A DNA stretch of 16,742 nucleotides from Alphaproteobacteria bacterium UBA828 (GCA_002296185.1 DBHM01000029.1:1-16742); one strand, 5' to 3'. Positions 1-8,185 are shown, counted from the first letter of the stretch. Notes: generated from the sequence alone by a model not told the origin. A program made the numbers and translations.

Positions 1-20
1 CAGGTGCCTAAAAAATAGGC

Positions 21-53
21 AAAAAAAAATGCACCTCTTTATCAGAGATGCAC
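21..53 (-). terminator. Intrinsic terminator after tRNA-Glu
   Basis: Read on the minus strand, GTGCATCTC and GAGGTGCAT pair as a 9-bp stem (with G-U pairs) around a 7-nt loop, and the stem runs straight into a tract of eight or nine T. It lies about 25 nt past the 3' end of the tRNA, where a Rho-independent terminator would be expected. A second small hairpin (GCCTA/TAGGC, 6-20) lies just beyond and shares bases with a larger inverted repeat (AGGTGC 2-7, GCACCT 31-36); it may be a back-up or alternative fold. Confidence 0.8.
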
Positions 54-76
54 TCTAAGTATCTGATCTAATTATA

Positions 77-151
77 TGGTGCCCCCTACGGGACTCGAAC
101 CCGTGTTTCCGCCGTGAAAGGGCAGCGTCCTAACCGCTAGACGAAGGGGAC
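77..151 (-). tRNA. tRNA-Glu (anticodon UUC)
   Basis: The 75-nt minus-strand sequence folds as a complete cloverleaf. The acceptor arm is GTCCCCT paired with AGGGGGC (one G-U pair), followed by discriminator A and an encoded CCA at 79-77. The D-arm is GTCT/GGAC with the AGCGGTTA loop. The anticodon arm CTGCC/GGCGG carries the loop CTTTCAC, giving anticodon TTC (glutamate, GAA/GAG). The T-arm is ACGGG-TTCGAGT-CCCGT. No intron or mismatch that would suggest a pseudogene is visible. It is transcribed away from the left edge and followed by its own terminator. Confidence 0.97.
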
Positions 152-179
152 CCAAAATATACGAAGTCCTTAGAAGGCT

Positions 180-208
180 GTAATAAGCTTTCAAAGCTTA
201 AAAATCAA
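180..208 (-). promoter_or_regulatory. Candidate promoter of the tRNA-Glu gene
   Basis: On the minus strand TTGATT (208-203) is separated by exactly 17 nt from TATTAC (185-180); each matches the sigma-70-type consensus at 4 of 6 positions. Transcription would begin near 173 and leave a leader of about 22 nt before the mature tRNA. The spacer is nearly filled by the palindrome TAAGCTT-TGA-AAGCTTA (200-184), which could instead be the 3' hairpin of the recJ mRNA, although no T-run follows it. This is a weak call made by consensus matching only. Confidence 0.3.
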
Positions 209-244
209 GCCGTACTACGAGCTAAACAAAAATTTTTATATTAT

Positions 245-2080
245 CTACTCTACATGCGATGCATCTACTATTGTTAGTTGCACTGAATCCCTCCCCTTCC
301 AACTATTTATTCTAAGATAGCCAGCCAAATTTATTAGTGCATCACCACATGATAAAAGATAATTACCTAATGCTGTATCTGCGCTCCTAAACGCTATAGC
401 CTTCAATGAGCCACCCCGCTCTCCACGCAATGAACACCTTATATGTCCATTTCCCACAACATCTGCATTAATAATTCTTACTTTAGGAATAACAAAACGC
501 GGCTCACTATTACCAGGGCCAAAAGGACCAACATCCTCAAAACTTTTCACTAAATTCTTATTTGCACCCTCAATAGTAAGGATACCATCAATCAGTAAAT
601 TCGTATTAAGTAGTGCTGATTCAACAGAATCAGACAGTCTACTAGTCAAAAATTTACCAAGCTTTTCTAACATTGTCATTTTTACTGTGAAACCTGCAGC
701 CATAGCATGACCACCACCGTTAATTATTAGACCTGATTGCCTTGCTGCAGTAATTGCTGAACCAATATCAACTCCTTCAATAGATCTACAAGAAGCCTTG
801 CCAATCTCTTTATCAAAAGCAATAACAATACTGGGCCTCCTAAACCTTTCCTTAATTCTACTAGCCACAATTCCAGTTACACCAGGATGCCAGCCATTAC
901 CTGCCACGATAACTAAAGGTGAAAGATTACCATCACTTTCACGCTCTAAAACCTGAGTGACAGCTGCATCGAATATATCTATCTCTATTTTTCTCCGTTC
1001 TTCATTGTACTGCTCTAATTGATTAGCAATAAATTCTGCTTCTGATTTATCAAGAGTAGCAAGAATCCGCGTACCAAGACTAGGCTCCCCAACACGTCCA
1101 CCAGCATTAATACGTGGACCTATAATATAACCTACCTGATAAACACCGGGAAAACTTTCAAGCTCGGCAAGGTCATATATAGACGCTATACCAATATTTT
1201 TTCTTTTGGCCATTACCTTCAAACCTTGCTTAACATATGCCCTATTTAAGCCTTTAAGCGGAACAACATCGCAGATTGTACCAAGGGCGACTAAGTCAAG
1301 AAATAGCCTTAGATCAGGCTCACTATAACCTGACGAACCGTCAAACCATTCAATTTTACGAAGCTCTCGATTTAAACCAACCAAAAGTAAAAAAGTAACC
1401 CCAACGGCAGCTAGATTTCCATAACTACCTTTCTCGTCTAATCTATTTGGGTTTATTATAGCATATACATCAGGAAGATTTGGCTCAGCGATATGATGAT
1501 CAACAATAATTATATCAATGTCTAAGTTTTTAGTATTTTCTATAGGATCAAATGCTGATGTACCACAATCTACCATTATAATAATAGAGGCACCATTAGA
1601 AGATAGATAGTTTATAGCATTAACGTTAGGTCCATAACCTTCTTTCTCTCTATGCGGAACATAACTGATAGTTTCAATACCAAGAAGGCTCAAGTAACGT
1701 ATTAAGATTGCACCAGATGTTGCACCATCAACATCATAATCGCCAAAAACCGCAACTTTCTCTCGTTTCATTATTGCACTGACAATACGACTAACTGCTC
1801 TGTCCATGTCTTGGAAAGATGATGGATCGGGCATCAAATTACGTACAGTAGGCCTAAGGAAAGTTTCAATATCATCTATACCAACGCCTCTACCTGCAGC
1901 GATTTTAGCTATAGTCTCAGGAATGTCAGCAGCCTGGGATAATGCGAGAGATATTCGGTCGTCTTTTAGCCTTTGTTGCCAACGAAGACCATTTACTGAC
2001 GATTCAACACCGAGGGTTGCGGGAGTAGTTTCATTTGAATACGCTGTGTCCACCAAAAAATCAGTGCCTTTCTCTCCCAA
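245..2080 (-). CDS. recJ: Single-stranded-DNA-specific exonuclease RecJ
   Basis: RecJ is a cytoplasmic 5'-to-3' single-strand DNA exonuclease that acts in recombination, mismatch repair and rescue of stalled forks. The 611-residue product has the family's usual length. Visible motifs are the metal-binding GDYDVDGAT (about 113-121), VDCGT (170-174), the DHH triad (194-196), NAGGRVG (325-331), GWHPGVTGIVASR (396-408) and the DHHA1-domain motif GGGHAMAAGF (455-464), followed by a C-terminal OB-like region. No ATG precedes the conserved part. The TTG at 2080 has AGAGG 5 nt upstream and overlaps the end of glpX by 20 nt. A second TTG at 2056, just past the glpX stop with AAGG 10 nt before it, is a real alternative (603 residues). 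The overlap indicates translational coupling with glpX. Function is certain; the exact start is not. Confidence 0.95.
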   Translation of the reverse strand: MGEKGTDFLVDTAYSNETTPATLGVESSVNGLRWQQRLKDDRISLALSQAADIPETIAKIAAGRGVGIDDIETFLRPTVRNLMPDPSSFQDMDRAVSRIVSAIMKREKVAVFGDYDVDGATSGAILIRYLSLLGIETISYVPHREKEGYGPNVNAINYLSSNGASIIIMVDCGTSAFDPIENTKNLDIDIIIVDHHIAEPNLPDVYAIINPNRLDEKGSYGNLAAVGVTFLLLVGLNRELRKIEWFDGSSGYSEPDLRLFLDLVALGTICDVVPLKGLNRAYVKQGLKVMAKRKNIGIASIYDLAELESFPGVYQVGYIIGPRINAGGRVGEPSLGTRILATLDKSEAEFIANQLEQYNEERRKIEIDIFDAAVTQVLERESDGNLSPLVIVAGNGWHPGVTGIVASRIKERFRRPSIVIAFDKEIGKASCRSIEGVDIGSAITAARQSGLIINGGGHAMAAGFTVKMTMLEKLGKFLTSRLSDSVESALLNTNLLIDGILTIEGANKNLVKSFEDVGPFGPGNSEPRFVIPKVRIINADVVGNGHIRCSLRGERGGSLKAIAFRSADTALGNYLLSCGDALINLAGYLRINSWKGRDSVQLTIVDASHVE

Positions 2081-3053
2081 TTACACCTCTCTCATAATCA
2101 TGTTCAGCTTGAATTAATCGTAAGGTTCCTGTTGCTGAGCGCATTACAACACTATGGGTATACATTCCGTTATGTGAAGTATGTATACCTTTCAACATGG
2201 CGCCATCAGTTACGCCTGTGGCGGCAAACATAACATCTCCACCCGCAAGCTCGTTAAGCTGATACTTTCTATTTAGGTCTTTTATACCCATCTTATGTGC
2301 ACGGGTTTTTTCATCACTATTTCTAAACACTAACCTGCCAGACATTTGTCCACCAATACAGCGAAGTGCAGCTGCTGCTAAAACTCCTTCTGGCGCTCCT
2401 CCTATTCCCATATAAATATCAACACTTGGATTAAGTCTGGTAGTTGCTATAACACCGGCCACATCACCATCCTTAATTAACTGCACTCTTGCTCCGCTCT
2501 CACGAACTTTTAAAATTATTTCTTCGTGACGAGGGCGGTCGAGAATTAAAACCATAAGATCACCAATCTCACACTTTTTTGCTTTGGCTAGTTCAGTCAA
2601 ATTCTGGAGAGGGGTTGAATCTAGGTCGACTAGATCAGAAGGCAGCCCATCACCTACAGCAATTTTTTCCATATATGTGTCTGGAGCATTTAAAAATCCT
2701 CCAGCCTCAGCAAAGGCCATAACTGCAAGAGCATTTGGTCCCCCGGTTGCACAAATAGTTGTACCCTCGAGAGGATCGAGAGCAATATCAAGTTTAGGGC
2801 CATTACCCGTTCCTACTTTTTCACCTATATATAGCATAGGCGCCTCATCTCTCTCGCCCTCTCCTATAACAACGGTTCCCTCTATATCAAGAGCATTTAA
2901 CGATCGTCGCATAGCATCAACAGCAGCTTGATCGGCAGCCACTTCATCACCACACCCGATAAGTTGTGACGCCGCACGGGCTGCAGCTTCAGTGACACGA
3001 ACAGCCTCTAAGGCAAGATTTCGGTCTAAGGGGATTGGTTCAATTCGATCCAT
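2061..3053 (-). CDS. glpX: Class II fructose-1,6-bisphosphatase GlpX
   Basis: GlpX hydrolyses fructose-1,6-bisphosphate to fructose-6-phosphate in gluconeogenesis; some homologues also act on sedoheptulose-1,7-bisphosphate. The 330-residue protein carries the family signatures VVIGEGERDEAPML (61-74) and DIALDPLEGTT (89-99), which bind metal and phosphate. I chose the ATG at 3053 over an in-frame GTG at 3065 because GGAG lies 6 nt upstream of the ATG and overlaps the GTG region, and because homologues begin close to this point. The gene starts 26 nt after the hom stop codon, and its 3' end overlaps the recJ start, so the three are probably one transcript. The hom-glpX-recJ order is a recurring alphaproteobacterial arrangement with no obvious shared pathway. 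Confidence 0.95.
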   Translation of the reverse strand: MDRIEPIPLDRNLALEAVRVTEAAARAASQLIGCGDEVAADQAAVDAMRRSLNALDIEGTVVIGEGERDEAPMLYIGEKVGTGNGPKLDIALDPLEGTTICATGGPNALAVMAFAEAGGFLNAPDTYMEKIAVGDGLPSDLVDLDSTPLQNLTELAKAKKCEIGDLMVLILDRPRHEEIILKVRESGARVQLIKDGDVAGVIATTRLNPSVDIYMGIGGAPEGVLAAAALRCIGGQMSGRLVFRNSDEKTRAHKMGIKDLNRKYQLNELAGGDVMFAATGVTDGAMLKGIHTSHNGMYTHSVVMRSATGTLRLIQAEHDYERGVIGRERH

Positions 3054-3079
3054 AATTCTCTCCACAAACTGTCAACAAA

Positions 3080-4390
3080 TTATTCTCTTGTATCTTCTAT
3101 TCTTATCATCATGGGATCCTCAACAACCACGTCATAACGACTGATTGCCTTCAATGCTCGCTGAAAAGTTTCCTCTTCTGTCTGATGGGTTGTTAATACA
3201 ACAGGTACAGTATCATCTGAGTTTTTTGGTCTCTGTATCATAGACTCAACTGAAACATTTTGCTCTCTTAAACAGGCAGTAATATCAGCTATAACACCAG
3301 GCTGATCTAGAACCATAAGACGGAGATAATAGGCGCCAATCACATTATTAATTGGGAATGGCTTGCACTCCTCCAGCAATTTTAATGGTATGTTAAATGT
3401 GTCTAGGAACTGTCCCCTAGCTATATCTACTATATCACTGATAACAGCAGAAGCAGTTGCGTCACCACCCGCACCAGGGCCTTCATATATAGTAGTGCCT
3501 ACAGTATTTCCCTTAACAACTATAGCGTTATTAACGCCATCTACTCTTGCTAAAGAGTCTCTAGATGGAATTAAACAGGGGTGAACACGTTGCTCAATAC
3601 CACCCTCATTCTTTCTGGATATAGCTAGCAACTTTACACGATATCCAAGCTCGAAAGCATATGATACATCCATATCGCTAATATGCCTAATACCTTCAAT
3701 GTGAACGGAATCAAAGTCAACAGGAGCACCAAAGGCAAGACTAGTTAAAATTGATAATTTGTGAGCTGCATCAATACCATCTATATCTGTAGAAGGATCA
3801 CTTTCTGCATAACCTTGATTCTGAGCCTCCTTCAAAACTTCATCAAATTTTGCAACTTCACCTTCCACAACAGCATCATACATTTTTGTTAGAATATAAT
3901 TACAGGTTCCATTAAGAATACCTTGGATTTCGGATATCGAATTAGCAGATAATCCCTCCCTTATAGATTTGATAATAGGAATACCCCCAGCTATTGCAGC
4001 CTCATATCTAAGCTGGACTTTATTTTCCTCAGCCAGTCTAGCCAACTCATTACCATGGACAGCTAACATAGCCTTATTAGCTGTGACAAGGTGCTTGCCT
4101 GCACTAAGGGCCTTCCTACTAAGATCTAATGCTATACCAGAATCTCCGCCGATAAGCTCACAGATAACGTCGACATCATCAGCATTCACAATATCTAGAG
4201 GATTTTCACACCATGTAATACTGGAGAGATCTAGTCCACGATCTAATGAGCGTTGCCTTGCGCTAACATTCGTAATTTTCAGATTATGGCCACATCGTCG
4301 ATTTAATAACTGTTGTTGCTTTTCAAGCAAATCAACAAGACTCGCCCCCACATTACCAAGACCAGCAACACCTATATTAAGAAAACTCAA
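3080..4390 (-). CDS. hom: Homoserine dehydrogenase
   Basis: This NAD(P)H-dependent enzyme reduces aspartate semialdehyde to homoserine, the branch point to threonine and methionine. The 436-residue protein shows the Rossmann motif GVAGLGNVG (7-15), ANKAML (104-109), the catalytic-domain motifs GILNGTCNYIL (157-167) and ESDPSTDIDGIDAAHK (196-211, with the conserved Glu, Asp and Lys), and YEGPGAGG (302-309). A C-terminal ACT domain (about 355-430) suggests feedback control by an amino acid, normally threonine; that is family knowledge, not seen here. It is the single-function form with no fused aspartokinase. The start is TTG at 4390: GAGG lies 8 nt upstream and no ATG is available before the Rossmann motif. 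It follows the lipoprotein gene by 87 nt and leads into glpX. Confidence 0.95.
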   Translation of the reverse strand: MSFLNIGVAGLGNVGASLVDLLEKQQQLLNRRCGHNLKITNVSARQRSLDRGLDLSSITWCENPLDIVNADDVDVICELIGGDSGIALDLSRKALSAGKHLVTANKAMLAVHGNELARLAEENKVQLRYEAAIAGGIPIIKSIREGLSANSISEIQGILNGTCNYILTKMYDAVVEGEVAKFDEVLKEAQNQGYAESDPSTDIDGIDAAHKLSILTSLAFGAPVDFDSVHIEGIRHISDMDVSYAFELGYRVKLLAISRKNEGGIEQRVHPCLIPSRDSLARVDGVNNAIVVKGNTVGTTIYEGPGAGGDATASAVISDIVDIARGQFLDTFNIPLKLLEECKPFPINNVIGAYYLRLMVLDQPGVIADITACLREQNVSVESMIQRPKNSDDTVPVVLTTHQTEEETFQRALKAISRYDVVVEDPMMIRIEDTRE

Positions 4391-4477
4391 AGTAAAAACC
4401 TCAACAGAAATAAGAACAAAAGATCAAAAATTTCTAATATTCATCAAAAAAATCATGGTTTGTGGAGAAACGAAAAA

Positions 4478-5695
4478 TTAGTAATTAATATATATTTCTA
4501 CCCGCTGATTCTCTTTTTCACCAGAGGGCATATATTCTTCTGCGATGGGCTGTTTATCTGACATCGCCACAACATCTAATCGTTCTTTTGGAATCCCAAA
4601 TTTTGAAAGTAAAGATGCAACTGCTTTTGCCCTGTCTACAGAAATATTTAGATTTATCTTTTCTCTCTCTTGAAGCCCCATATCTTTAGTGCGCTTACTA
4701 GCATGTCCTATAACCTTAATATTAGCATTATAGGACTTAAAGCTGTTTACTACTTCTCTTAATTTCTTACGGTCTATAGAAGAAATACTACTTGATCCAG
4801 TTCCAAAATTAACAGTTAAAGCTAAAAAGGATACATTTGAATTAGACTGATTCATTTCAGAAACAGATGAGTGAGCATTTTCAAAAATCTGACTCCTGTG
4901 CATATCCAGTAGTTGAGTAGTATCTAAAGGGATATTATTTTTTTGAATCGAAGAAACTAAATCAGCATCTGAAGAAGAGAGGCTTAATGCTCCAGATTCA
5001 CTAAATTTATCATTAAAAGAACGTCTAAAGTCATCAATTTGTGTTGGTAATCCTGTTTCTATACTATCAATAGTTTGTTCAGCCTGAACTGCGTACAAAA
5101 CTTCCTGGGCTGTTGTATCATTGACTATTTCACCCCGAGATTGAAATAGCATATCACTCTCAACAGGTTGCGCATCACTTTCTAAAAGAGAAGTTTCATT
5201 AACTTCTTCAGTATCAATTGTACTTTGAATTAGGTCTTCTTGACTAGACCAATCCTGTTCTTGTCTTTCTGCGTAGCGGCTCCTGAGTGACTCGCTGGTG
5301 TATTTTGCATCTTCTCGTTCTTCTAAAAGCTCCTGTTCCGCTTGGTCAAATAAATCTGTATCTATTTCCCTAAGTGGTCTTGTATCTTGATCAGAGAGAA
5401 GTGGAAAATCAGAATCCTCTTCTTGAATCCACAAATCACCATCATCAGTTACTTGCAGATCATCTGGTATTATTTGGTCTGCTGTATCAGCTAAAATAGC
5501 TCCATTCTCAGATGGGATTAGAGAATCCTCTTCTCCCCATAAGTATTTGGTTACGTTCAATTCCTCTGGTAGCCAAGAACAAGAACTTAGTATAATTATT
5601 GGCAGAGCAACTACTCCACCAATAACAGCTTGCCTATATAAACTCATAAAATTCATATTAAAAAATTTTAAGCTTCTATGGGGTTTTTTAATCAT
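4478..5695 (-). CDS. OmpA-domain outer-membrane lipoprotein
   Basis: This is a predicted lipoprotein anchored in the outer membrane and facing peptidoglycan. The 405-residue protein starts with a basic segment, a hydrophobic stretch (about 23-37) and the lipobox LSSC with Cys39. The next residue is Ser, so no Lol-avoidance Asp is present and outer-membrane sorting is expected. Residues 45-285 are low in complexity and rich in Asp, Glu, Ser and Gln, with no domain I recognise. Residues 290-405 form an OmpA C-terminal domain (VNFGTGS, VIGHAS, SVDRAKAVASLLSKFGI, ENQRVEIYI). The usual Asp of the GHxD motif is Ser (GHAS). I recall similar GHAS-type domains from other Alphaproteobacteria but cannot verify this. 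The ATG at 5695 has AGGA 11 nt upstream. A possible -10 (TACAAT, 5806-5801) lies in the 205-nt upstream gap, but its -35 is poor. Confidence 0.8.
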   Translation of the reverse strand: MIKKPHRSLKFFNMNFMSLYRQAVIGGVVALPIIILSSCSWLPEELNVTKYLWGEEDSLIPSENGAILADTADQIIPDDLQVTDDGDLWIQEEDSDFPLLSDQDTRPLREIDTDLFDQAEQELLEEREDAKYTSESLRSRYAERQEQDWSSQEDLIQSTIDTEEVNETSLLESDAQPVESDMLFQSRGEIVNDTTAQEVLYAVQAEQTIDSIETGLPTQIDDFRRSFNDKFSESGALSLSSSDADLVSSIQKNNIPLDTTQLLDMHRSQIFENAHSSVSEMNQSNSNVSFLALTVNFGTGSSSISSIDRKKLREVVNSFKSYNANIKVIGHASKRTKDMGLQEREKINLNISVDRAKAVASLLSKFGIPKERLDVVAMSDKQPIAEEYMPSGEKENQRVEIYINY

Positions 5696-5900
5696 TCTTT
5701 AGAGTTTCCTGCGCTAATTTGCCCATTACACTGAAATACCCTCAATTAAGGACCATTTCCTAACATATATACGCTGCACATGAACGCATTTTATCACTAT
5801 ATTGTATAATTTTTTTATTTGATCTGGAAAAAAATTTCTAAGCTCTCAAAATCTATGGAAAAAATAGCCGAAAACTAAGGTTTTGGTGCAGGCAGGTATT

Positions 5901-6458
5901 TTATTTGGTTATTTCTTCGTCCTTGGTGGCTATATCAGAGTATTCCTTAGCCAATAGTTTATAATTATTACTAATCCTTGATATCTCCTTCTTCTCAGAA
6001 TCGCGTATTTTTCTTACAAATTTAGCGGGACTTCCCATCCAAACCTCGCCTGAATTGACCTTTTTTCCAGGTGTAACTAATGCTCCAGCTCCAATCCATG
6101 CTCCTGTTTCAACCACCACACCGTCCATGACAGTCGCGCCCATACCAACTAAACACCCAGATTGGAGTTCACAGCCATGAATGAGGCAATTATGCCCTAT
6201 CACTACTTCATCACCTATAATAGTTTCTCCTGGACCGCCAGAAACATGAATTATAGAACCATCCTGAACATTAGTTCCCTTACCTATACGGATACGATTG
6301 ATATCTCCTCTGACTACACAGTTAAACCAAACACTTGAATTATCTCCAATCTCAGTATTTCCTATAATTACACTATTAGTAGCTATATAGGCGCTACTAG
6401 ATATTCTTGGTGTAACACCATTGAAATCAAAAATATAATTTTTAATATTTTTTATAAT
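5901..6458 (-). CDS. Gamma-class carbonic anhydrase-like hexapeptide protein, probable AUU start
   Basis: This is a left-handed beta-helix protein of the gamma-carbonic anhydrase/YrdA family; such proteins form trimers with zinc or iron at subunit interfaces, and many have unproven carbonic anhydrase activity. Translation from 6458 gives 185 residues, the normal family length. N-terminal FDFNGVTPRI (10-19) matches the family's usual opening. Active-site candidates are Arg50 and Asp52 (VVRGD), Gln65 (NVQD), and the three metal ligands His71, His89 and His94 (IIH, IGHNCLIHG). Hexapeptide repeats continue to about 145, followed by a C-terminal helix. The frame is open back to a TAA at 6461-6459 but contains no ATG, GTG or TTG before GTG 6203 (residue 86), which would delete half the helix and His71. 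ATT at 6458 has AGAGAG 9 nt upstream. The gene begins 16 nt after the argC stop, so it is probably cotranscribed with argC. Family assignment is firm; the start is an inference. Confidence 0.85.
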   Translation of the reverse strand: MIKNIKNYIFDFNGVTPRISSSAYIATNSVIIGNTEIGDNSSVWFNCVVRGDINRIRIGKGTNVQDGSIIHVSGGPGETIIGDEVVIGHNCLIHGCELQSGCLVGMGATVMDGVVVETGAWIGAGALVTPGKKVNSGEVWMGSPAKFVRKIRDSEKKEISRISNNYKLLAKEYSDIATKDEEITK

Positions 6459-6467
6459 TTACTTTTT

Positions 6468-6473
6468 CTCTCT
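6468..6473 (-). promoter_or_regulatory. Ribosome binding site pointing to an ATT start
   Basis: AGAGAG (6473-6468, minus strand) is separated by 9 nt from ATT 6458-6456, which is good Shine-Dalgarno spacing. It lies in the 16-nt gap after the argC stop codon. No ATG, GTG or TTG lies in the right frame downstream before residue 86. The next weak candidate is ATA at 6455, 12 nt away. This site is the main evidence for the non-standard initiation codon of the carbonic anhydrase-like gene. Confidence 0.5.
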
Positions 6474-6474
6474 T

Positions 6475-7536
6475 TTACGGGTAATTACTATAGTTACAAA
6501 GTCCCATTGATTCATGAAACCCGAACATGACATTTAAATTTTGTAAAGCCTGACCTGACGCTCCCTTAATTAGATTATCAATTACAGAGATGATTATTAG
6601 TTCGTCTGGCCTCCTACCCTGATGTAAACTAATAATACACTTGTTGGTTCCCACTGTATGTTTAGTCGATGGGGTCTCCCCTTCAGGCAATATCCTTACG
6701 AAAAGCTCATCTTTATAATTAGAAGCCAAGACATCTCTAGCTTCGTGAATTGACATATTATTTTCGAATTTAACATATATCGTCGATAAAATACCTCTAC
6801 TCATTGGTATTAAGTGAGGAGTAAAGTTAATTGCCACATCTTGACCGGCAGCACCTGATAAACCCTGCTCTATTTCTGGCACATGTCTATGCATACCTAC
6901 ATTGTAAGCTCGCACACCCCCACTTATTTCTGAAAACAGATTCTCTTGTTTTGCCTCTCTACCCGCCCCACTGACTCCTGACTTTGAATCCACTAGAATA
7001 CTATCAACTGAAATAACTTTTCCTCTAAGTAATGGAATAAGAGGCAGCTGCACACTAGTTGGATAACAACCAGGACAAGCAACTAAGTTTGCTACTTTTA
7101 TTTTTTTTCTTTCAAGTTCAGTCAATCCATAAACTGCTTCTGCCTGTAATGCCTTAGCCTTGTGGGGATTACCGTAAACAGCCTCATAAACATCAGTATC
7201 AAAAATTCTAAAATCTGCAGATAAGTCAATACATCTGAGAGAATCCGGTAATCTTGTTATCACATCATGTGTCGTGCCATGTGGAAGGCAACAGAATACA
7301 GCATCAATATTTTCAACTTGAACATCAGAAATTTTAACTAAATTTGGAAGCTCTAAATCAGATAAATGAGGAAAAACCTCTCCAACAGACTTACCAGCTT
7401 GTCTTTCACCAGTCACTGCTACCACCTTGCATAACTCATGACACGATAGAAGTCTCAGCAACTCGCCTCCCGAGTATCCACTTGCACCAAAAACTGCTAC
7501 ATTAATTAGATCATTACTTTTTATATTCTTCTGCAT
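6475..7536 (-). CDS. argC: N-acetyl-gamma-glutamyl-phosphate reductase ArgC
   Basis: ArgC reduces N-acetyl-glutamyl-5-phosphate with NADPH to the semialdehyde, the third step of arginine biosynthesis. The 353-residue protein is of the long (type 1) form. It has the nucleotide-binding motif VFGASGYSGGELLRLL (15-30), the active-site Cys157 in ACPGCYPT, and the conserved MHRHVPEIEQ segment (215-224) that holds a catalytic His. The ATG at 7536 is preceded by AGGG at about 11 nt. The gene follows rpsI by 166 nt; a possible -10 TATACT at 7607-7602 has no convincing -35, so argC could have its own promoter or be read through from the ribosomal genes. rplM-rpsI-argC adjacency is common in Alphaproteobacteria. 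No sign of damage. Confidence 0.95.
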   Translation of the reverse strand: MQKNIKSNDLINVAVFGASGYSGGELLRLLSCHELCKVVAVTGERQAGKSVGEVFPHLSDLELPNLVKISDVQVENIDAVFCCLPHGTTHDVITRLPDSLRCIDLSADFRIFDTDVYEAVYGNPHKAKALQAEAVYGLTELERKKIKVANLVACPGCYPTSVQLPLIPLLRGKVISVDSILVDSKSGVSGAGREAKQENLFSEISGGVRAYNVGMHRHVPEIEQGLSGAAGQDVAINFTPHLIPMSRGILSTIYVKFENNMSIHEARDVLASNYKDELFVRILPEGETPSTKHTVGTNKCIISLHQGRRPDELIIISVIDNLIKGASGQALQNLNVMFGFHESMGLCNYSNYP

Positions 7537-7702
7537 TCTAAATTTACCCTAAGTAATTTTCTCAATGCTGGGTCGAAGCAAACTTAAGTTAATTTCACAT
7601 AAGTATACTCTCCAGATAGAATATAACCATTCTTTCTGATTTTTAATAATATTTGACAGCAAGAGATTGAAAGAATTAACAAATATAAATTTGATGGAAG
7701 CC

Positions 7703-8185
7703 TTAACGCTTCGAAAACTGAAAGCTGCGACGTGCTTTACGTTTTCCGTATTTCTTACGCTCAACTACTCGGCTATCTCTAGTTAAAAAGCCCCCAGGTT
7801 TGAGAACTTTTCTCAATTCAGGCTCACGAAGAACAAGAGCTTTACTTATGCCATGGCGAACCGCTCCCGCCTGACCAGAGAGACCACCCCCACCGACAGT
7901 ACAATACACATCATAGTTAGTAGTACGCTCGGATGCTGCGAAAGGTTGGTTCACAATCATTCTAAGTGCTGGTCGTGCAAAATAAATCTCGATTTCACGA
8001 TTATTAATAATTATTTTCCCATTACCTGGACTTATCCAAACCCTAGCAACAGCATCTTTCCTTTTTCCCGTTGCGTAGGTTCGGCCTAAAGAGTCTATTT
8101 CGGGTTCTGTATTTGTATTATCTGCGACAGCGGTGACATCTCCTAACGCCTCCAAGCTATCCAAAGTAGTACTTTCCTCAACCAC
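7703..8185 (-). CDS. rpsI: 30S ribosomal protein S9
   Basis: S9 is a small-subunit head protein whose basic C-terminal tail reaches the P-site tRNA. The 160-residue product has an acidic, apparently disordered N-terminal extension (about 1-35) before the conserved core, which begins YATGKRKDAVARVWI and includes VGGGGLSGQAGAVRHGI; it ends with the expected basic tail and terminal SKR. Such an extension is typical of alphaproteobacterial S9. The start is GTG at 8185, overlapping the rplM stop by 8 nt, with AAAGGA ending about 9 nt upstream; no ATG lies before the core. It is translationally coupled to rplM, with which it forms a near-universal pair. Confidence 0.96.
   Translation of the reverse strand: MVEESTTLDSLEALGDVTAVADNTNTEPEIDSLGRTYATGKRKDAVARVWISPGNGKIIINNREIEIYFARPALRMIVNQPFAASERTTNYDVYCTVGGGGLSGQAGAVRHGISKALVLREPELRKVLKPGGFLTRDSRVVERKKYGKRKARRSFQFSKR

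Noticed and set aside
184..200. Palindrome TAAGCTT/AAGCTTA as a recJ terminator
   Set aside because: No T-run follows it on the minus strand, and it sits inside the spacer of a possible tRNA promoter, so a terminator call is not supported.
3054..3065. GTG start for glpX, and equivalent upstream TTG starts for rplM (8663) and the crotonase gene (8815)
   Set aside because: In each case the best Shine-Dalgarno sequence lies between the upstream codon and an ATG, with 6-7 nt spacing to the ATG, and the ATG gives the family's usual N-terminus.
5901..6203. A 100-residue truncated hexapeptide protein starting at GTG 6203
   Set aside because: The same frame is open to 6458 and encodes the missing conserved N-terminal half, including Arg50, Asp52, Gln65 and His71, so the short form is only the first standard start codon, not the gene start or a pseudogene.
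7549..7764. A 71-codon minus-strand open frame over the rpsI 3' end and the rpsI-argC gap
   Set aside because: It reads rpsI in the wrong frame for a third of its length, shows no recognisable family or good ribosome binding site, and has a composition typical of AT-rich noncoding DNA.
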